Assembly: GCA_003557765.1 (NCBI GenBank)
Contig: PWNO01000035.1
Span: 1-18,501 of the forward strand
Direction: 5' to 3'
Length of the DNA: 18,501 nt
Origin: Bacteroidales bacterium
GTDB taxonomy: Bacteria; Bacteroidota; Bacteroidia; Bacteroidales; UBA7960
Below, one piece after another: positions 1 to 6,731 of this stretch. The position numbers were made by a program, and so were the translations under genes. A model generated the notes under the pieces. It saw only the letters and a program-made list of their open reading frames with translations, made no database searches and was not told where the DNA came from. Each line of letters opens with the position of its first letter. The first letter of the stretch is position 1.

Positions 1-438
1 ATCATGGAGGCCAGGAAGGAGGTGCTGCGAAACCATCCGGAATACCAGGTTCACTTTACCATGGATGATCACCTCGATGAGGAAGATTACATCACCGTGA
101 GAGGAAACAGTTACCTGTTAACCGTGGCCTTTGCCAACATCATAGACAACGCCTGTAAGTTTTCTCCTGACCACCGGGTGGAGATATTCCTGACCTACGA
201 CAGGGCAGCCACGGGGCCAGCGATCAGCTTCTCGGACCAGGGACCGGGAATACCGGCAAACGAACAGCAGAATATCTTTCAGCCATTTTACCGGGGTAGC
301 AACAAGACCGCAAGCGAAGGCAGCGGCATCGGACTCTCCCTGGTGCAGCGAATCGTATCACTCCACGGGGCAAAGTTGTCGCTGGATTCTGCTGTCGGAG
401 AGGGAACCACCATACGTATTCACTGGCCATCCCTTTAA
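1..438 (+). CDS. Sensor histidine kinase, 3' end (ATPase domain)
   Basis: This is the C-terminal part of a two-component sensor histidine kinase; the reading frame is open from base 1, so the true start lies upstream of the window. The visible 145 residues form one HATPase_c (GHKL) domain. It has the N box NIIDNACKFSPD, the G1 box DQGPGIP, an F-box-like FQPFYRGS and the G2 box GSGIGLSL, ending in a typical VSLHGAKLSLDS...GEGTTIRIHWP tail. These motifs bind Mg-ATP for autophosphorylation of a histidine that lies outside the window. The order and spacing are those of the HisKA-type, phosphate-sensor-like family. No response regulator gene follows, so its partner is either upstream or elsewhere. 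It is not fused to a receiver domain at its C terminus. The gene for the thiamine-binding protein follows on the same strand but behind its own promoter. Confidence 0.93.
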   Translation: MMEARKEVLRNHPEYQVHFTMDDHLDEEDYITVRGNSYLLTVAFANIIDNACKFSPDHRVEIFLTYDRAATGPAISFSDQGPGIPANEQQNIFQPFYRGSNKTASEGSGIGLSLVQRIVSLHGAKLSLDSAVGEGTTIRIHWPSL

Positions 439-453
439 TAACTGCAAAACCTG

Positions 454-484
454 TTGACGATCCGGGAAAGCTTTCTTATCTTTG
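454..484 (+). promoter_or_regulatory. Bacteroidota-type promoter for the thiamine-binding protein gene
   Basis: TTG at 454-456 and TATCTTTG at 477-484, separated by 20 bases, match the Bacteroidota sigma factor pattern TTG/TTTG-N19ish-TAnnTTTG. It lies just after the kinase stop codon. Predicted transcription start is near 491, giving a leader of about 115 nt. That leader starts with a tandem GAATAGC duplicate (486-499) and a 6-bp hairpin, GCGAAT 491-496 with ATTCGC 506-511. Confidence 0.55.
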
Positions 485-605
485 TGAATAGCGAATAGCT
501 TTACCATTCGCAGAGTCCGTACCATAGGGTATAATAGCAAGGCCCTGTATAGTAAATCCTGGTCATGAACCATTCATTGCATTGTATCATCAAAACCCTA
601 TACCG

Positions 606-917
606 ATGTCAGTACTGATGGAATTTGCCATGTTCCCCACAGACAAGGGAGAAAGTGTAAGCCCCTATGTAAGCAAAGTCATTAAAATGATAGATGAAAG
701 CGGGCACAGTTACAAGCTGACGCCCATGGGTACCATCGTAGAGGCCGATACCATGGAGGAGATCCTGGAAGTGGTCAGCAAGGCCTATAAATTGCTTGAG
801 CCAGATTGCAAGCGCGTGTACTCCGCCATCAAGCTGGACATTCGCCAGGGTGCCAGCAACTGCCTGGAAGCAAAAGTGAAGGCCGTAGAAGACCACATCG
901 GGAAGGTAAAAACCTGA
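606..917 (+). CDS. MTH1187/YkoF-type thiamine-binding protein (DUF77)
   Basis: A 103-residue protein of the thiamine-binding protein family (MTH1187, DUF77). These are small ferredoxin-fold proteins that form dimers or tetramers and, in the related YkoF, bind thiamine in the cytoplasm. Family-typical segments are SVLMEFAMFPTDKG at the N terminus, the central HSYKLTPMGTIVEA, EILEVV in the helix, and RVYSAIKLDIRQG near the end. The length is the usual one for the family. I chose ATG 606 because a longer frame would need a TTG at 582 and adds eight residues not expected in the family. No thiamine transporter or thiamine biosynthesis gene is adjacent, so the ligand is an inference from the family. 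It is preceded by its own promoter and followed by a repeat-rich intergenic region and a convergent gene, so it is probably a single-gene unit. Confidence 0.88.
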   Translation: MSVLMEFAMFPTDKGESVSPYVSKVIKMIDESGHSYKLTPMGTIVEADTMEEILEVVSKAYKLLEPDCKRVYSAIKLDIRQGASNCLEAKVKAVEDHIGKVKT

Positions 918-955
918 TATTTTTCAAGCGATTATTATTGGTAGAAATTTAATTC

Positions 956-1030
956 CACGCAAAGGCCGCAAAAGTTTTCACGCAAAATGCGCAAAGGACA
1001 TCGTTTTACGCTTTGCGCTTTTTGCGCATT
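956..1030. repeat. GCAAAG-rich intergenic repeat with nested inverted repeats
   Basis: Two related units starting CACGCAAA begin at 956 and 979, 23 bases apart. The second unit continues into a foldable segment: GCGCAAAG (989-996) is complementary to CTTTGCGC (1011-1018), and AATGCGCAAA (986-995) is complementary to TTTGCGCATT (1021-1030), so two alternative hairpins compete for the same left arm. The second is followed by a run of T (1032-1039). It lies between two convergent genes and could act as a terminator. Similar GCAAAG-type dispersed repeats are known to me from Bacteroidota genomes. Confidence 0.6.
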
Positions 1031-1098
1031 CTTTTTTTTGCACCTTTGCTAGTAATAACGCCTCACACAGCCGATACAAACAGAGCAGTTACTAATGC

Positions 1099-2265
1099 TT
1101 ACTTCCTGACGGGTGGTTCATCCACGTTATTTCTACTAAAGAGATAACCAAAAGGATTCAGGGCTGGTACATATCGGCACACGACGGTAATCATGCCAAA
1201 CAGCGGGATGGAGAGCACCATGCCGATGATGCCCCACACGTGGTAACCCAGCACCACAGAGATGATGATGAACACAGGATGCACATCCAGTTTGTCGCCA
1301 AGCACGATGGGTTGCAGGATGTAAGTGTCAATGAACTGGGCCATGGCGAAGGTGATGGTGATGCCCACCAGGGTACCGGCTCCGCCTTCGGCAAGCAGGC
1401 TGACGGCAATGGCGATAAAATAGCCGAACAGGTTGCCGATCACCGGGATGATGGAAAGCGCGGCAGCGATCAGGCTGATCAATAGCGCGCCCTCAAGACC
1501 TGAGAGATAGAGCCCGATAAAGTAAAGGATGGCCAGGAAGACCATCAGAAGAAGCTTTCCTGCCAGGTATTGCCTGCTGACAGCTGCCGATCGCGTGACG
1601 ACATAGGCGGCTTGTACCCGGGATTCAGCAGGAAACAACCTGAGGATAAAGTTTTTGAACTTCTTGCGAAAGTGAATGAACAGGAAGGCATAGACCAGGA
1701 TGATCAGGAAGTTGGTGAGATAACCCAGGATCGCCCATATGGCATTCATGGCACGCCCTTCCGCATATCTTGGTGGGCGGCTTTCTGGTTTTGCTGGTAT
1801 TGTTTCACTTTCCAGTTTATCTTCCAGGGTGTCGATGTCTTCCCGGACATCCAAGCTTCTACGTAAATCCAGGTTATAGCGGTCTACCTGTTCCTGGCGC
1901 AAAGGCGTTCTTTCAACCAGGTAATCGGTGATCTCGATCATATTTTCCTGGAGTCGCCCCTGGATCTCTTCCCAGTCATCGGCAAAACTTTTTGCCTGGA
2001 AAAAGAAAACGGATGCAAAGCCAATGGCGAGAATCAACAATATGATGGTGGAAATCGACGTGGCCAGCACCGGGTGACCGCCCCAGCGTTCAATGCGCTG
2101 GGATACCGGCACCATCAGCAGTGCCAGCACCATGGCAGTGAGCAATGGAGCCAGAAAGGATTTGGAGTGAGCCAATCCCTGAAATAAAAAAAAGAGAGAG
2201 GCCAGCAACAAGGCGGCGTAAAGGAGTATCTTACCCTTCGTGTTCGTATCGTCAAGAATTTTCAA
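1099..2265 (-). CDS. AI-2E / PerM family membrane transporter
   Basis: A 388-residue polytopic inner-membrane protein of the AI-2E transporter (PerM, PF01594) family. Three hydrophobic segments lie within the first 95 residues. A hydrophilic stretch rich in charged residues (about 95-170, including QAKSFADDWEEIQGRL) is followed by further membrane segments to about residue 370. The C-terminal family signature is clear: IPVIGNLFGYFIAIAV, then ILQPIVLGDKLDVHPVFI and GYHVWGIIGMVLSIPLFG. Family members have been linked to export of autoinducer-2 and, in other species, to sodium/proton exchange, so the substrate cannot be read from sequence. Length is normal for the family (about 350-400). The start at 2265 gives a charged N terminus before the first membrane segment. 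It lies 125 bases downstream of the SDR gene on the same strand; a possible promoter lies in that gap. Confidence 0.9.
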   Translation of the reverse strand: MKILDDTNTKGKILLYAALLLASLFFLFQGLAHSKSFLAPLLTAMVLALLMVPVSQRIERWGGHPVLATSISTIILLILAIGFASVFFFQAKSFADDWEEIQGRLQENMIEITDYLVERTPLRQEQVDRYNLDLRRSLDVREDIDTLEDKLESETIPAKPESRPPRYAEGRAMNAIWAILGYLTNFLIILVYAFLFIHFRKKFKNFILRLFPAESRVQAAYVVTRSAAVSRQYLAGKLLLMVFLAILYFIGLYLSGLEGALLISLIAAALSIIPVIGNLFGYFIAIAVSLLAEGGAGTLVGITITFAMAQFIDTYILQPIVLGDKLDVHPVFIIISVVLGYHVWGIIGMVLSIPLFGMITVVCRYVPALNPFGYLFSRNNVDEPPVRK

Positions 2266-2299
2266 AGTCCGAAAGTCTTATGTACTTATCTTGTTTCGG

Positions 2300-2330
2300 T
2301 AAAAGTACAGACTGTCGGGCAGAAAACCAA
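2300..2330 (-). promoter_or_regulatory. Possible promoter of the AI-2E family gene
   Basis: Read on the minus strand, TTG (2330-2328), a 20-base spacer and TACTTTTA (2307-2300) resemble the Bacteroidota promoter pattern, with one mismatch in the last base of TAnnTTTG. It lies about 35 bases upstream of the start codon at 2265. Evidence is pattern only. Confidence 0.35.
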
Positions 2331-2390
2331 CAAAAGGAACCAAAAAGGGCGTAAAACGACCCAATGGTACTCCAAAAAAGCCTGATCGGT

Positions 2391-3155
2391 TTATGAGGCA
2401 CTCATACCTCCATCTATCATATGGGTTGATCCGGTAATGAACTGGCTTTCGTCACTTGCAAGAAATACAGCCAGTGAAGCCACCTCGTCGTTGGTGGCGT
2501 ATCTGCCGAGTGGGATGATCTGCTCGAATTTTTCCTTGGTAGCCTCTGATTCGCCGGGTGAGAAACCCTCCTCAAGCGAACGCATCATCCGGTTGTCGAC
2601 AGGGGAGGGGTTGATGCTGTTAACCCGGATATTATATGGCGCGCCCTCCAGAGCTGCGGACCGCATCATGCCGGAATTGGCATGCTTGCTGGTCACATAA
2701 GGCAGCATGTTGGCATGCCCCCGCACTCCGGCCAATGACGAGGTGATGATCACTGAACCCCCATTTTCCTTCATCAAAGGAAAAATGTAGCGTAAACCGA
2801 AATAGACGCCGTATATGTTCACGTCAACAATTTTGCGGAACACATCCATCGGGTACTCATCCAGCGGCTTTACCTCACCTTCGATTCCGGCATTGTTGAG
2901 AAATACATCCACGTGGCCAAACAACTCCTTTGCCTTATCCGCATATTTTTTGACCTCTTCCTCATCGCTTACATCGGCAGCAATCCAATGCAGATCAGGC
3001 GAGTCAATGTCATCAGCTACCTCTTTCAGGGCTTTTTCGTCGAGGTCCGTGATCAGCACTTTGGCCCCTTCCCTGATCATCATTTTTGCCGTGGCAGCTC
3101 CAATGCCTCCACTGCCTCCGGTAATCACTGCTGTTTTGTCTTGCAGGCGTTTCAT
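2391..3155 (-). CDS. SDR family NAD(P)-dependent oxidoreductase
   Basis: A 254-residue classical short-chain dehydrogenase/reductase. The Rossmann nucleotide motif TGGSGGIG is at residues 12-19 and NNAG marks the central beta strand. Catalytic residues are the serine of ITSSLAG (about 139-140), Tyr153 and Lys157 (YVTSK). An aspartate at the end of the second strand (LITDLDEKAL) favours NAD(H) over NADP(H) by the usual rule. The C terminus has the typical FLASDESQFITGSTHMIDGG. Substrate cannot be predicted; such proteins are often named as 3-oxoacyl-ACP or glucose dehydrogenase-like. A start at 3155 (ATG, with AAGAGA just upstream) fits the family best; ATG 3161 is also possible. The open frame extends to a TTG at 3194, which would add a poly-lysine lead not seen in the family. 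It is divergent from the serine hydrolase gene. Confidence 0.93.
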   Translation of the reverse strand: MKRLQDKTAVITGGSGGIGAATAKMMIREGAKVLITDLDEKALKEVADDIDSPDLHWIAADVSDEEEVKKYADKAKELFGHVDVFLNNAGIEGEVKPLDEYPMDVFRKIVDVNIYGVYFGLRYIFPLMKENGGSVIITSSLAGVRGHANMLPYVTSKHANSGMMRSAALEGAPYNIRVNSINPSPVDNRMMRSLEEGFSPGESEATKEKFEQIIPLGRYATNDEVASLAVFLASDESQFITGSTHMIDGGMSAS

Positions 3156-3308
3156 ATGCATCTCTTTTTTTTTAAGTGTATATCTATCAAGCAAACAAAT
3201 ATCTCAGGGCTTATGTTCAGTATGTCCATATTTGAACAAAAGTGTTCGCGAGTGTACAAAATCAAGTCGGCTCGTAAAAGTCCGCCTATAGACAATCAAT
3301 GACAAGCA

Positions 3309-3348
3309 CAAACATAAAATATATATTATCAAATAATTACTATTTTTG
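3309..3348. promoter_or_regulatory. Weak divergent -7 elements between SDR and serine hydrolase genes
   Basis: The 319-base divergent gap between the SDR and serine hydrolase start codons holds two exact TAnnTTTG octamers: TATGTTTG on the minus strand (3316-3309, towards the SDR gene) and TATTTTTG on the plus strand (3341-3348, towards the hydrolase). Neither has a clear TTG at the expected distance, so these are candidates only. The rest of the gap is AT-rich, apart from the octamer array listed separately. Confidence 0.25.
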
Positions 3349-3389
3349 GATTAGCTTTTGATGTCCATAAAACGTTATGTACATTTATT

Positions 3390-3453
3390 TTTTGACCTTA
3401 AGACCTTTTGACATTTCGGCATTTTGTCCTTTTGTCCTATCATCCTTTTGTCA
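3390..3453 (+). repeat. Degenerate 8-bp tandem repeat array upstream of serine hydrolase
   Basis: Eight consecutive in-register octamers end 21 bases before the hydrolase start codon: TTTTGACC, TTAAGACC, TTTTGACA, TTTCGGCA, TTTTGTCC, TTTTGTCC, TATCATCC, TTTTGTCA. Units 5 and 6 are identical. The consensus is TTTTGWCM, and the TTTTG cores begin at 3390, 3406, 3422, 3430 and 3446, all separated by multiples of 8. It probably lies in the 5' leader or promoter of the hydrolase gene. Function is unknown. Confidence 0.6.
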
Positions 3454-3474
3454 TCCATTAAACACATCAACACC

Positions 3475-5172
3475 ATGAAAAACAAAATTTATTTTAATCT
3501 GCTGTGTATAGGTTTGCTTATGAGCATATTGTGTATCTCAGCGGCAATCACCCATGCAAAAGAAACCGATTATTCCCCGGAGGACATTGCAGAAGCCCTG
3601 ATTGCAGATTATGACGGGGATACCTCTGCAGGAGGAGCTATTCTGGTTAAACGCGACAATGAGGTGATCTATTCGCGCGGATTTGGTATGGCCAACCTGG
3701 AGCATGGCATACCTTTCCAGGAAGACACCCCGACCAATATTGGTTCGACTTCCAAGCAGTTTACTGCCTTTGCCATCCTGTTGCTGGAAGAAGAAGGAAA
3801 GCTATCCCTTGAGGATGATATCCGGAAGTACGTTCCGGAATTGCCTGTCTTTGAAGATACCGTAAGGATCAGGCATTTGATTGCCCACACAAGTGGCTAT
3901 CGGGAATTTATCAATACCCTCGCCATGGGTGGATGGCGTCTTGGCGACCATGTCGCCAGGGAGGAGGTGATTACCGTGCTGCAGCGCCAGGCTGAATTGC
4001 AGAATAAACCAGGAGCGGTGTTCAATTACAACAACTCTGGATATGTATTGCTTTCCATTGTGGTTGAACGCCTCACGGATACGCCGTTTCCAGAATGGAT
4101 GGAGACGCATGTATTTCAGCCATTAGGAATGGAGCGTACTTTGGTCATCGAGTCCCCCGGTCAAATCATTCCGGAGCGGGCATTCGGATACCATAAGAGT
4201 GAGCAAAACCAACTTATTGGCGTCATGGACCTTCACGCTTCCATGGGGGCCGGGGGGATTTACTCCACCGTGTCGGATTTATCCCGTTGGGCAGCAAACT
4301 TTTATGATCCGGTTGTTGGAGATGCGGCGCTTATTGCACGCATGCAGGAAGAATTTTTACTCAACAGTGGTGACAGCAGCATGTATGCATTTGGTTTAAT
4401 GATCACGGAAATGCACGGTCAGCAGGTGGTGCACCATCCGGGTGGTGACATGGCCCATCGTTCCCAATTTATGCTTTTCCCTGAAATCCAGGGTATGGTA
4501 ACCGTGCAAAGCAATTATGCTGCTTTCCCGGGCCAGGTAGTACAAAAAATAGCAGAGGCTTTCTTTCATGATGTAATGGATATTGATGAGCCTTCTATGG
4601 AAGAGCAGCATGAGTTGTATTTATATGACCCTGAAAATTTTGATGAAATAGCCGGAAGATATGAATTGGAAGCCATGCCAGGCTTTATATTGGAGTTTAC
4701 CCGTGAAGGCGACACCCTGTACACTCAGGCCACAGGGCAGCCCCGTTTTGAAATCCATGCAAGCTCTGACTCCACTTTTTTCATGACCGTAGTGGATGCC
4801 AGCATGACATTCCACCGGGACGAGGAGGGCGAGGTATATGCCATGACCTTGCACCAGAACGGTGACCACTTTGCCCAACGACTTACTGAACCCGTATGGC
4901 AACCAGGAGAAGAAGACCTTGCCATGTACACAGGCCGGTTTTTCAGTGAAGAATTGGAAGCATTCTACACCATCGTAGCTGATGAAGAGGGCAAGCTGAC
5001 CATGCAGCATCGGCGCCTGGATGATATTCCATTAAAAGCCGAATCTAAAGACAATTACACCGGAAGTTTTCCCATTACAAGTCTCAAATTTGTCAGAGAT
5101 GACAATGACCAGGTGATGGGATTTTATGCTTCTAGTGTCCGGTCTTCAGGCATTTTGTTTGAAAAACAGTAA
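3475..5172 (+). CDS. Secreted serine hydrolase, class C beta-lactamase family
   Basis: A 565-residue exported hydrolase of the beta-lactamase/transpeptidase-like family (PF00144). A signal peptide covers about residues 1-28 (a lysine-containing start, hydrophobic core, cleavage likely after THA). The three active-site elements are visible: S91-T92-S93-K94 (SxxK nucleophile), Y185-N-N187 (YxN), and H320-H-P-G-G (in place of KTG). Residues from about 395 onwards form a beta-rich extension with two similar pieces (one from EIAGRYELEAMPGF, one from MYTGRFFSEELEAF), of the kind often attached to this family. Members include esterases, D-aminopeptidases and penicillin-binding-like peptidases; true beta-lactamase activity is not implied. 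I chose ATG 3475 because it starts the signal peptide; the frame extends upstream to a TTG at 3424 within the octamer repeat. No neighbour suggests a substrate. Confidence 0.92.
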   Translation: MKNKIYFNLLCIGLLMSILCISAAITHAKETDYSPEDIAEALIADYDGDTSAGGAILVKRDNEVIYSRGFGMANLEHGIPFQEDTPTNIGSTSKQFTAFAILLLEEEGKLSLEDDIRKYVPELPVFEDTVRIRHLIAHTSGYREFINTLAMGGWRLGDHVAREEVITVLQRQAELQNKPGAVFNYNNSGYVLLSIVVERLTDTPFPEWMETHVFQPLGMERTLVIESPGQIIPERAFGYHKSEQNQLIGVMDLHASMGAGGIYSTVSDLSRWAANFYDPVVGDAALIARMQEEFLLNSGDSSMYAFGLMITEMHGQQVVHHPGGDMAHRSQFMLFPEIQGMVTVQSNYAAFPGQVVQKIAEAFFHDVMDIDEPSMEEQHELYLYDPENFDEIAGRYELEAMPGFILEFTREGDTLYTQATGQPRFEIHASSDSTFFMTVVDASMTFHRDEEGEVYAMTLHQNGDHFAQRLTEPVWQPGEEDLAMYTGRFFSEELEAFYTIVADEEGKLTMQHRRLDDIPLKAESKDNYTGSFPITSLKFVRDDNDQVMGFYASSVRSSGILFEKQ

Positions 5173-5189
5173 GATTAGCTTTTGGCTTC

Positions 5190-5212
5190 ACCGAGCTCGC
5201 AAAGTGCTCGGT
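5190..5212 (+). terminator. Hairpin after the serine hydrolase gene, possible terminator
   Basis: ACCGAGC (5190-5196) and GCTCGGT (5206-5212) form a perfect 7-bp stem with a 9-base loop, 17 bases after the hydrolase stop codon. There is no run of T after it, so it may be a transcript-stabilising stem rather than an intrinsic terminator. Confidence 0.35.
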
Positions 5213-5281
5213 TCATCTGACCGAAATAAAAATTATAAACACATGAAAAATATAAGCACAAAAAAATAAAACGTTTTTATA

Positions 5282-6145
5282 ATGACCGAAAACATGATTC
5301 GAGTGGCCATTGCCTATGATTTTGATGACACCCTTGCACCGGGCAACATGCAGGAGCATTCCTTTATTCCTAAGCTGGGTATTCCCAAGGAATTGTTCTG
5401 GAAAGACGCCAACGATATGGGATACAACCACGATATGGACGGCATTCTGGCCTACATGCAATTCATGTTACAAAAATCGCGCGAAAAGCAAATCCCGATC
5501 AGGCGACAGGATTTCATTGATTACGGTAAAGACATCCGCTTTTTTCCGGGGGTGGAGGGCTATTTTGATCGGATCAACGCCTACGCAAAATCAATGGGCA
5601 TTATTTTGGATCACCACATCATTTCCTCAGGATTAAGGGAGTTTATTTCAGGCACTTCCATTGCAAAACATTTTCGCAATATTTTTGCTTCCGGCTTTAA
5701 ATATAATGAGAAGGATGAGGCGGAATGGCCCGCCCTGGCTGTGAATTACACCAACAAAACCCAATACTTGTTTCGCATCAATAAGGGTATCGACAACTCA
5801 TATGATGACAAACGGGTAAATCAGCATGTCCCGGAAAAAGAGCGACCGGTTGCTTTTAACAGGATGATCTATATCGGGGATGGTGAAACAGATGTACCTT
5901 CGATGAAGATGATGAATTACCAGGGGGGAAATACGATTGCGGTTTTCAATACCCAATCAGCGCCCATCACTGGAAAAGCATCTGCACGTGAAAGATGCCG
6001 GGAAATGATCCGGCTCAATCGGGTGGATCATATTGTGCCGGCCGACTATAATGAAGGAGGTCAACTTGATGACCTCCTTCAGTTACTTATCCGGAGGATG
6101 AGAATTAATGAGGACCTGAGGCGGTATACTGACGGACAAAAATAA
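5282..6145 (+). CDS. HAD superfamily hydrolase (predicted phosphatase)
   Basis: A 287-residue cytoplasmic protein of the haloacid dehalogenase superfamily. Motif I is D13-F-D15-D-T17, with D13 the expected nucleophile and D15 the acid/base. Motif II is the serine pair S115-S116 in IISSGL. Motif IV is IGDGETD with D200 and D204, the magnesium ligands, followed by VPSMKMMN. The long segment between motifs I and II (about 20-105), which carries many charged and aromatic residues, is probably a helical cap that sets substrate choice. The reaction is most likely phosphate monoester hydrolysis; the substrate cannot be read from sequence. ATG 5282 is used, but ATG 5294 is also possible. The gap upstream is AT-rich with no convincing promoter. 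It is convergent with the barrel gene. No signal peptide is seen. Confidence 0.88.
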   Translation: MTENMIRVAIAYDFDDTLAPGNMQEHSFIPKLGIPKELFWKDANDMGYNHDMDGILAYMQFMLQKSREKQIPIRRQDFIDYGKDIRFFPGVEGYFDRINAYAKSMGIILDHHIISSGLREFISGTSIAKHFRNIFASGFKYNEKDEAEWPALAVNYTNKTQYLFRINKGIDNSYDDKRVNQHVPEKERPVAFNRMIYIGDGETDVPSMKMMNYQGGNTIAVFNTQSAPITGKASARERCREMIRLNRVDHIVPADYNEGGQLDDLLQLLIRRMRINEDLRRYTDGQK

Positions 6146-6201
6146 TCATTGCCATGGCCGGAAAACAAAGGTTAGGCATGGCTAAAAGAAAGGCGGAGGA
6201 T

Positions 6202-6224
6202 TCTGCCTGCAGCATGCAGTCAGA
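6202..6224 (-). terminator. Stem-loop at the end of the barrel gene, possible terminator
   Basis: TCTG-C-CTGCA (6202-6211) and TGCAG-T-CAGA (6215-6224) form a 10-step stem with one C/T mismatch and a 3-base loop. It begins directly after the stop codon of the minus-strand barrel gene and lies between two convergent genes. A T-rich tract is weak on either side, so terminator function is uncertain. Confidence 0.35.
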
Positions 6225-6731
6225 TCAGAAGCGATAGGTAATGCCGCCCCTGACTATGGGGTTTTGTACCGGGCTGTCATCATCGAGCAGCAGGTCATAC
6301 AGGACCATCGCATAAGCTTCACTACGACTACCTAGGCGGTAACGGTATCCGGCACCTACAGGGAACCCGGTGATCCATTTTCTGTCATCGCCGTGTTCTA
6401 TGTTGGTCATTTCGAACTCCGCGTGGCCAAATACCTCTGGTACCGGGCTCACCTGTGTAAACAACCTTCCGCCATAGGAATAACGGGGATCCCGGTCTCT
6501 GTGATTTCGATAAGAATAGAAGGGTGAAACACCCAAGTCTACGACGCCCATGCTGTATCCGACTACAGGCGCTGCATCGATGTAGTACCCCCTGTCGTAA
6601 TGCACACCGACACTTCCGCCGGTAAAAACCTGCGCATGACTGGTATCAGTCATCAATAGCATGATCATGATCACGAGTAACGCACTTGTTCTTTGCATAA
6701 GATTGGCTTTTGGTTTCTTAATGGTTTCCAT
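6225..6731 (-). CDS. Small predicted outer-membrane beta-barrel protein
   Basis: A 168-residue exported protein of no family I recognise by name. It has a signal peptide: a basic start, a hydrophobic stretch SALLVIMIMLLM, and a likely cleavage after SHA before QVFTGG. The mature part of about 134 residues shows alternating aromatic and small residues (VGVHYDRGYYID, PFYSYRNHR, GAGYRYRLGS) and ends in a terminal phenylalanine (GGITYRF), typical of outer-membrane barrels. The size would suit an 8-strand barrel like OmpW/OmpX. ATG 6731 follows the serpin stop codon with no gap, which suggests translational coupling; an internal ATG at 6698 would give a more compact signal peptide. The function is unknown; its pairing with the serpin is the only clue. 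Confidence 0.75.
   Translation of the reverse strand: METIKKPKANLMQRTSALLVIMIMLLMTDTSHAQVFTGGSVGVHYDRGYYIDAAPVVGYSMGVVDLGVSPFYSYRNHRDRDPRYSYGGRLFTQVSPVPEVFGHAEFEMTNIEHGDDRKWITGFPVGAGYRYRLGSRSEAYAMVLYDLLLDDDSPVQNPIVRGGITYRF

Noticed and set aside
485..605. A TPP riboswitch in the leader of the thiamine-binding gene
   Set aside because: The conserved CTGAGA and ACCTGA-type elements are not present; only a short hairpin and tandem repeat are seen.
582..605. Upstream TTG start for the thiamine-binding protein
   Set aside because: The family normally begins near SVLMEF; the ATG at 606 gives the expected length and the extra eight residues are not conserved in type.
2815..3302. Two long plus-strand frames opposite the SDR gene
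   Set aside because: They lie antisense to a clear SDR coding region, and their translations are rich in serine or low complexity with no family resemblance, as expected for shadow frames.
3390..3453. CRISPR array
   Set aside because: Units are only 8 bp and contiguous without spacers; there are no cas genes.
3475..5172. A true antibiotic-resistance beta-lactamase
   Set aside because: The third motif is HPGG rather than KTG and there is a long C-terminal extension, which fit esterase or peptidase-like members of the family better.
6146..6190. Terminator after the HAD gene formed by GCCATG and CATGGC
   Set aside because: The stem is only 6 bp across a 20-base loop and lacks a T run; the hairpin at 6202-6224 is better.
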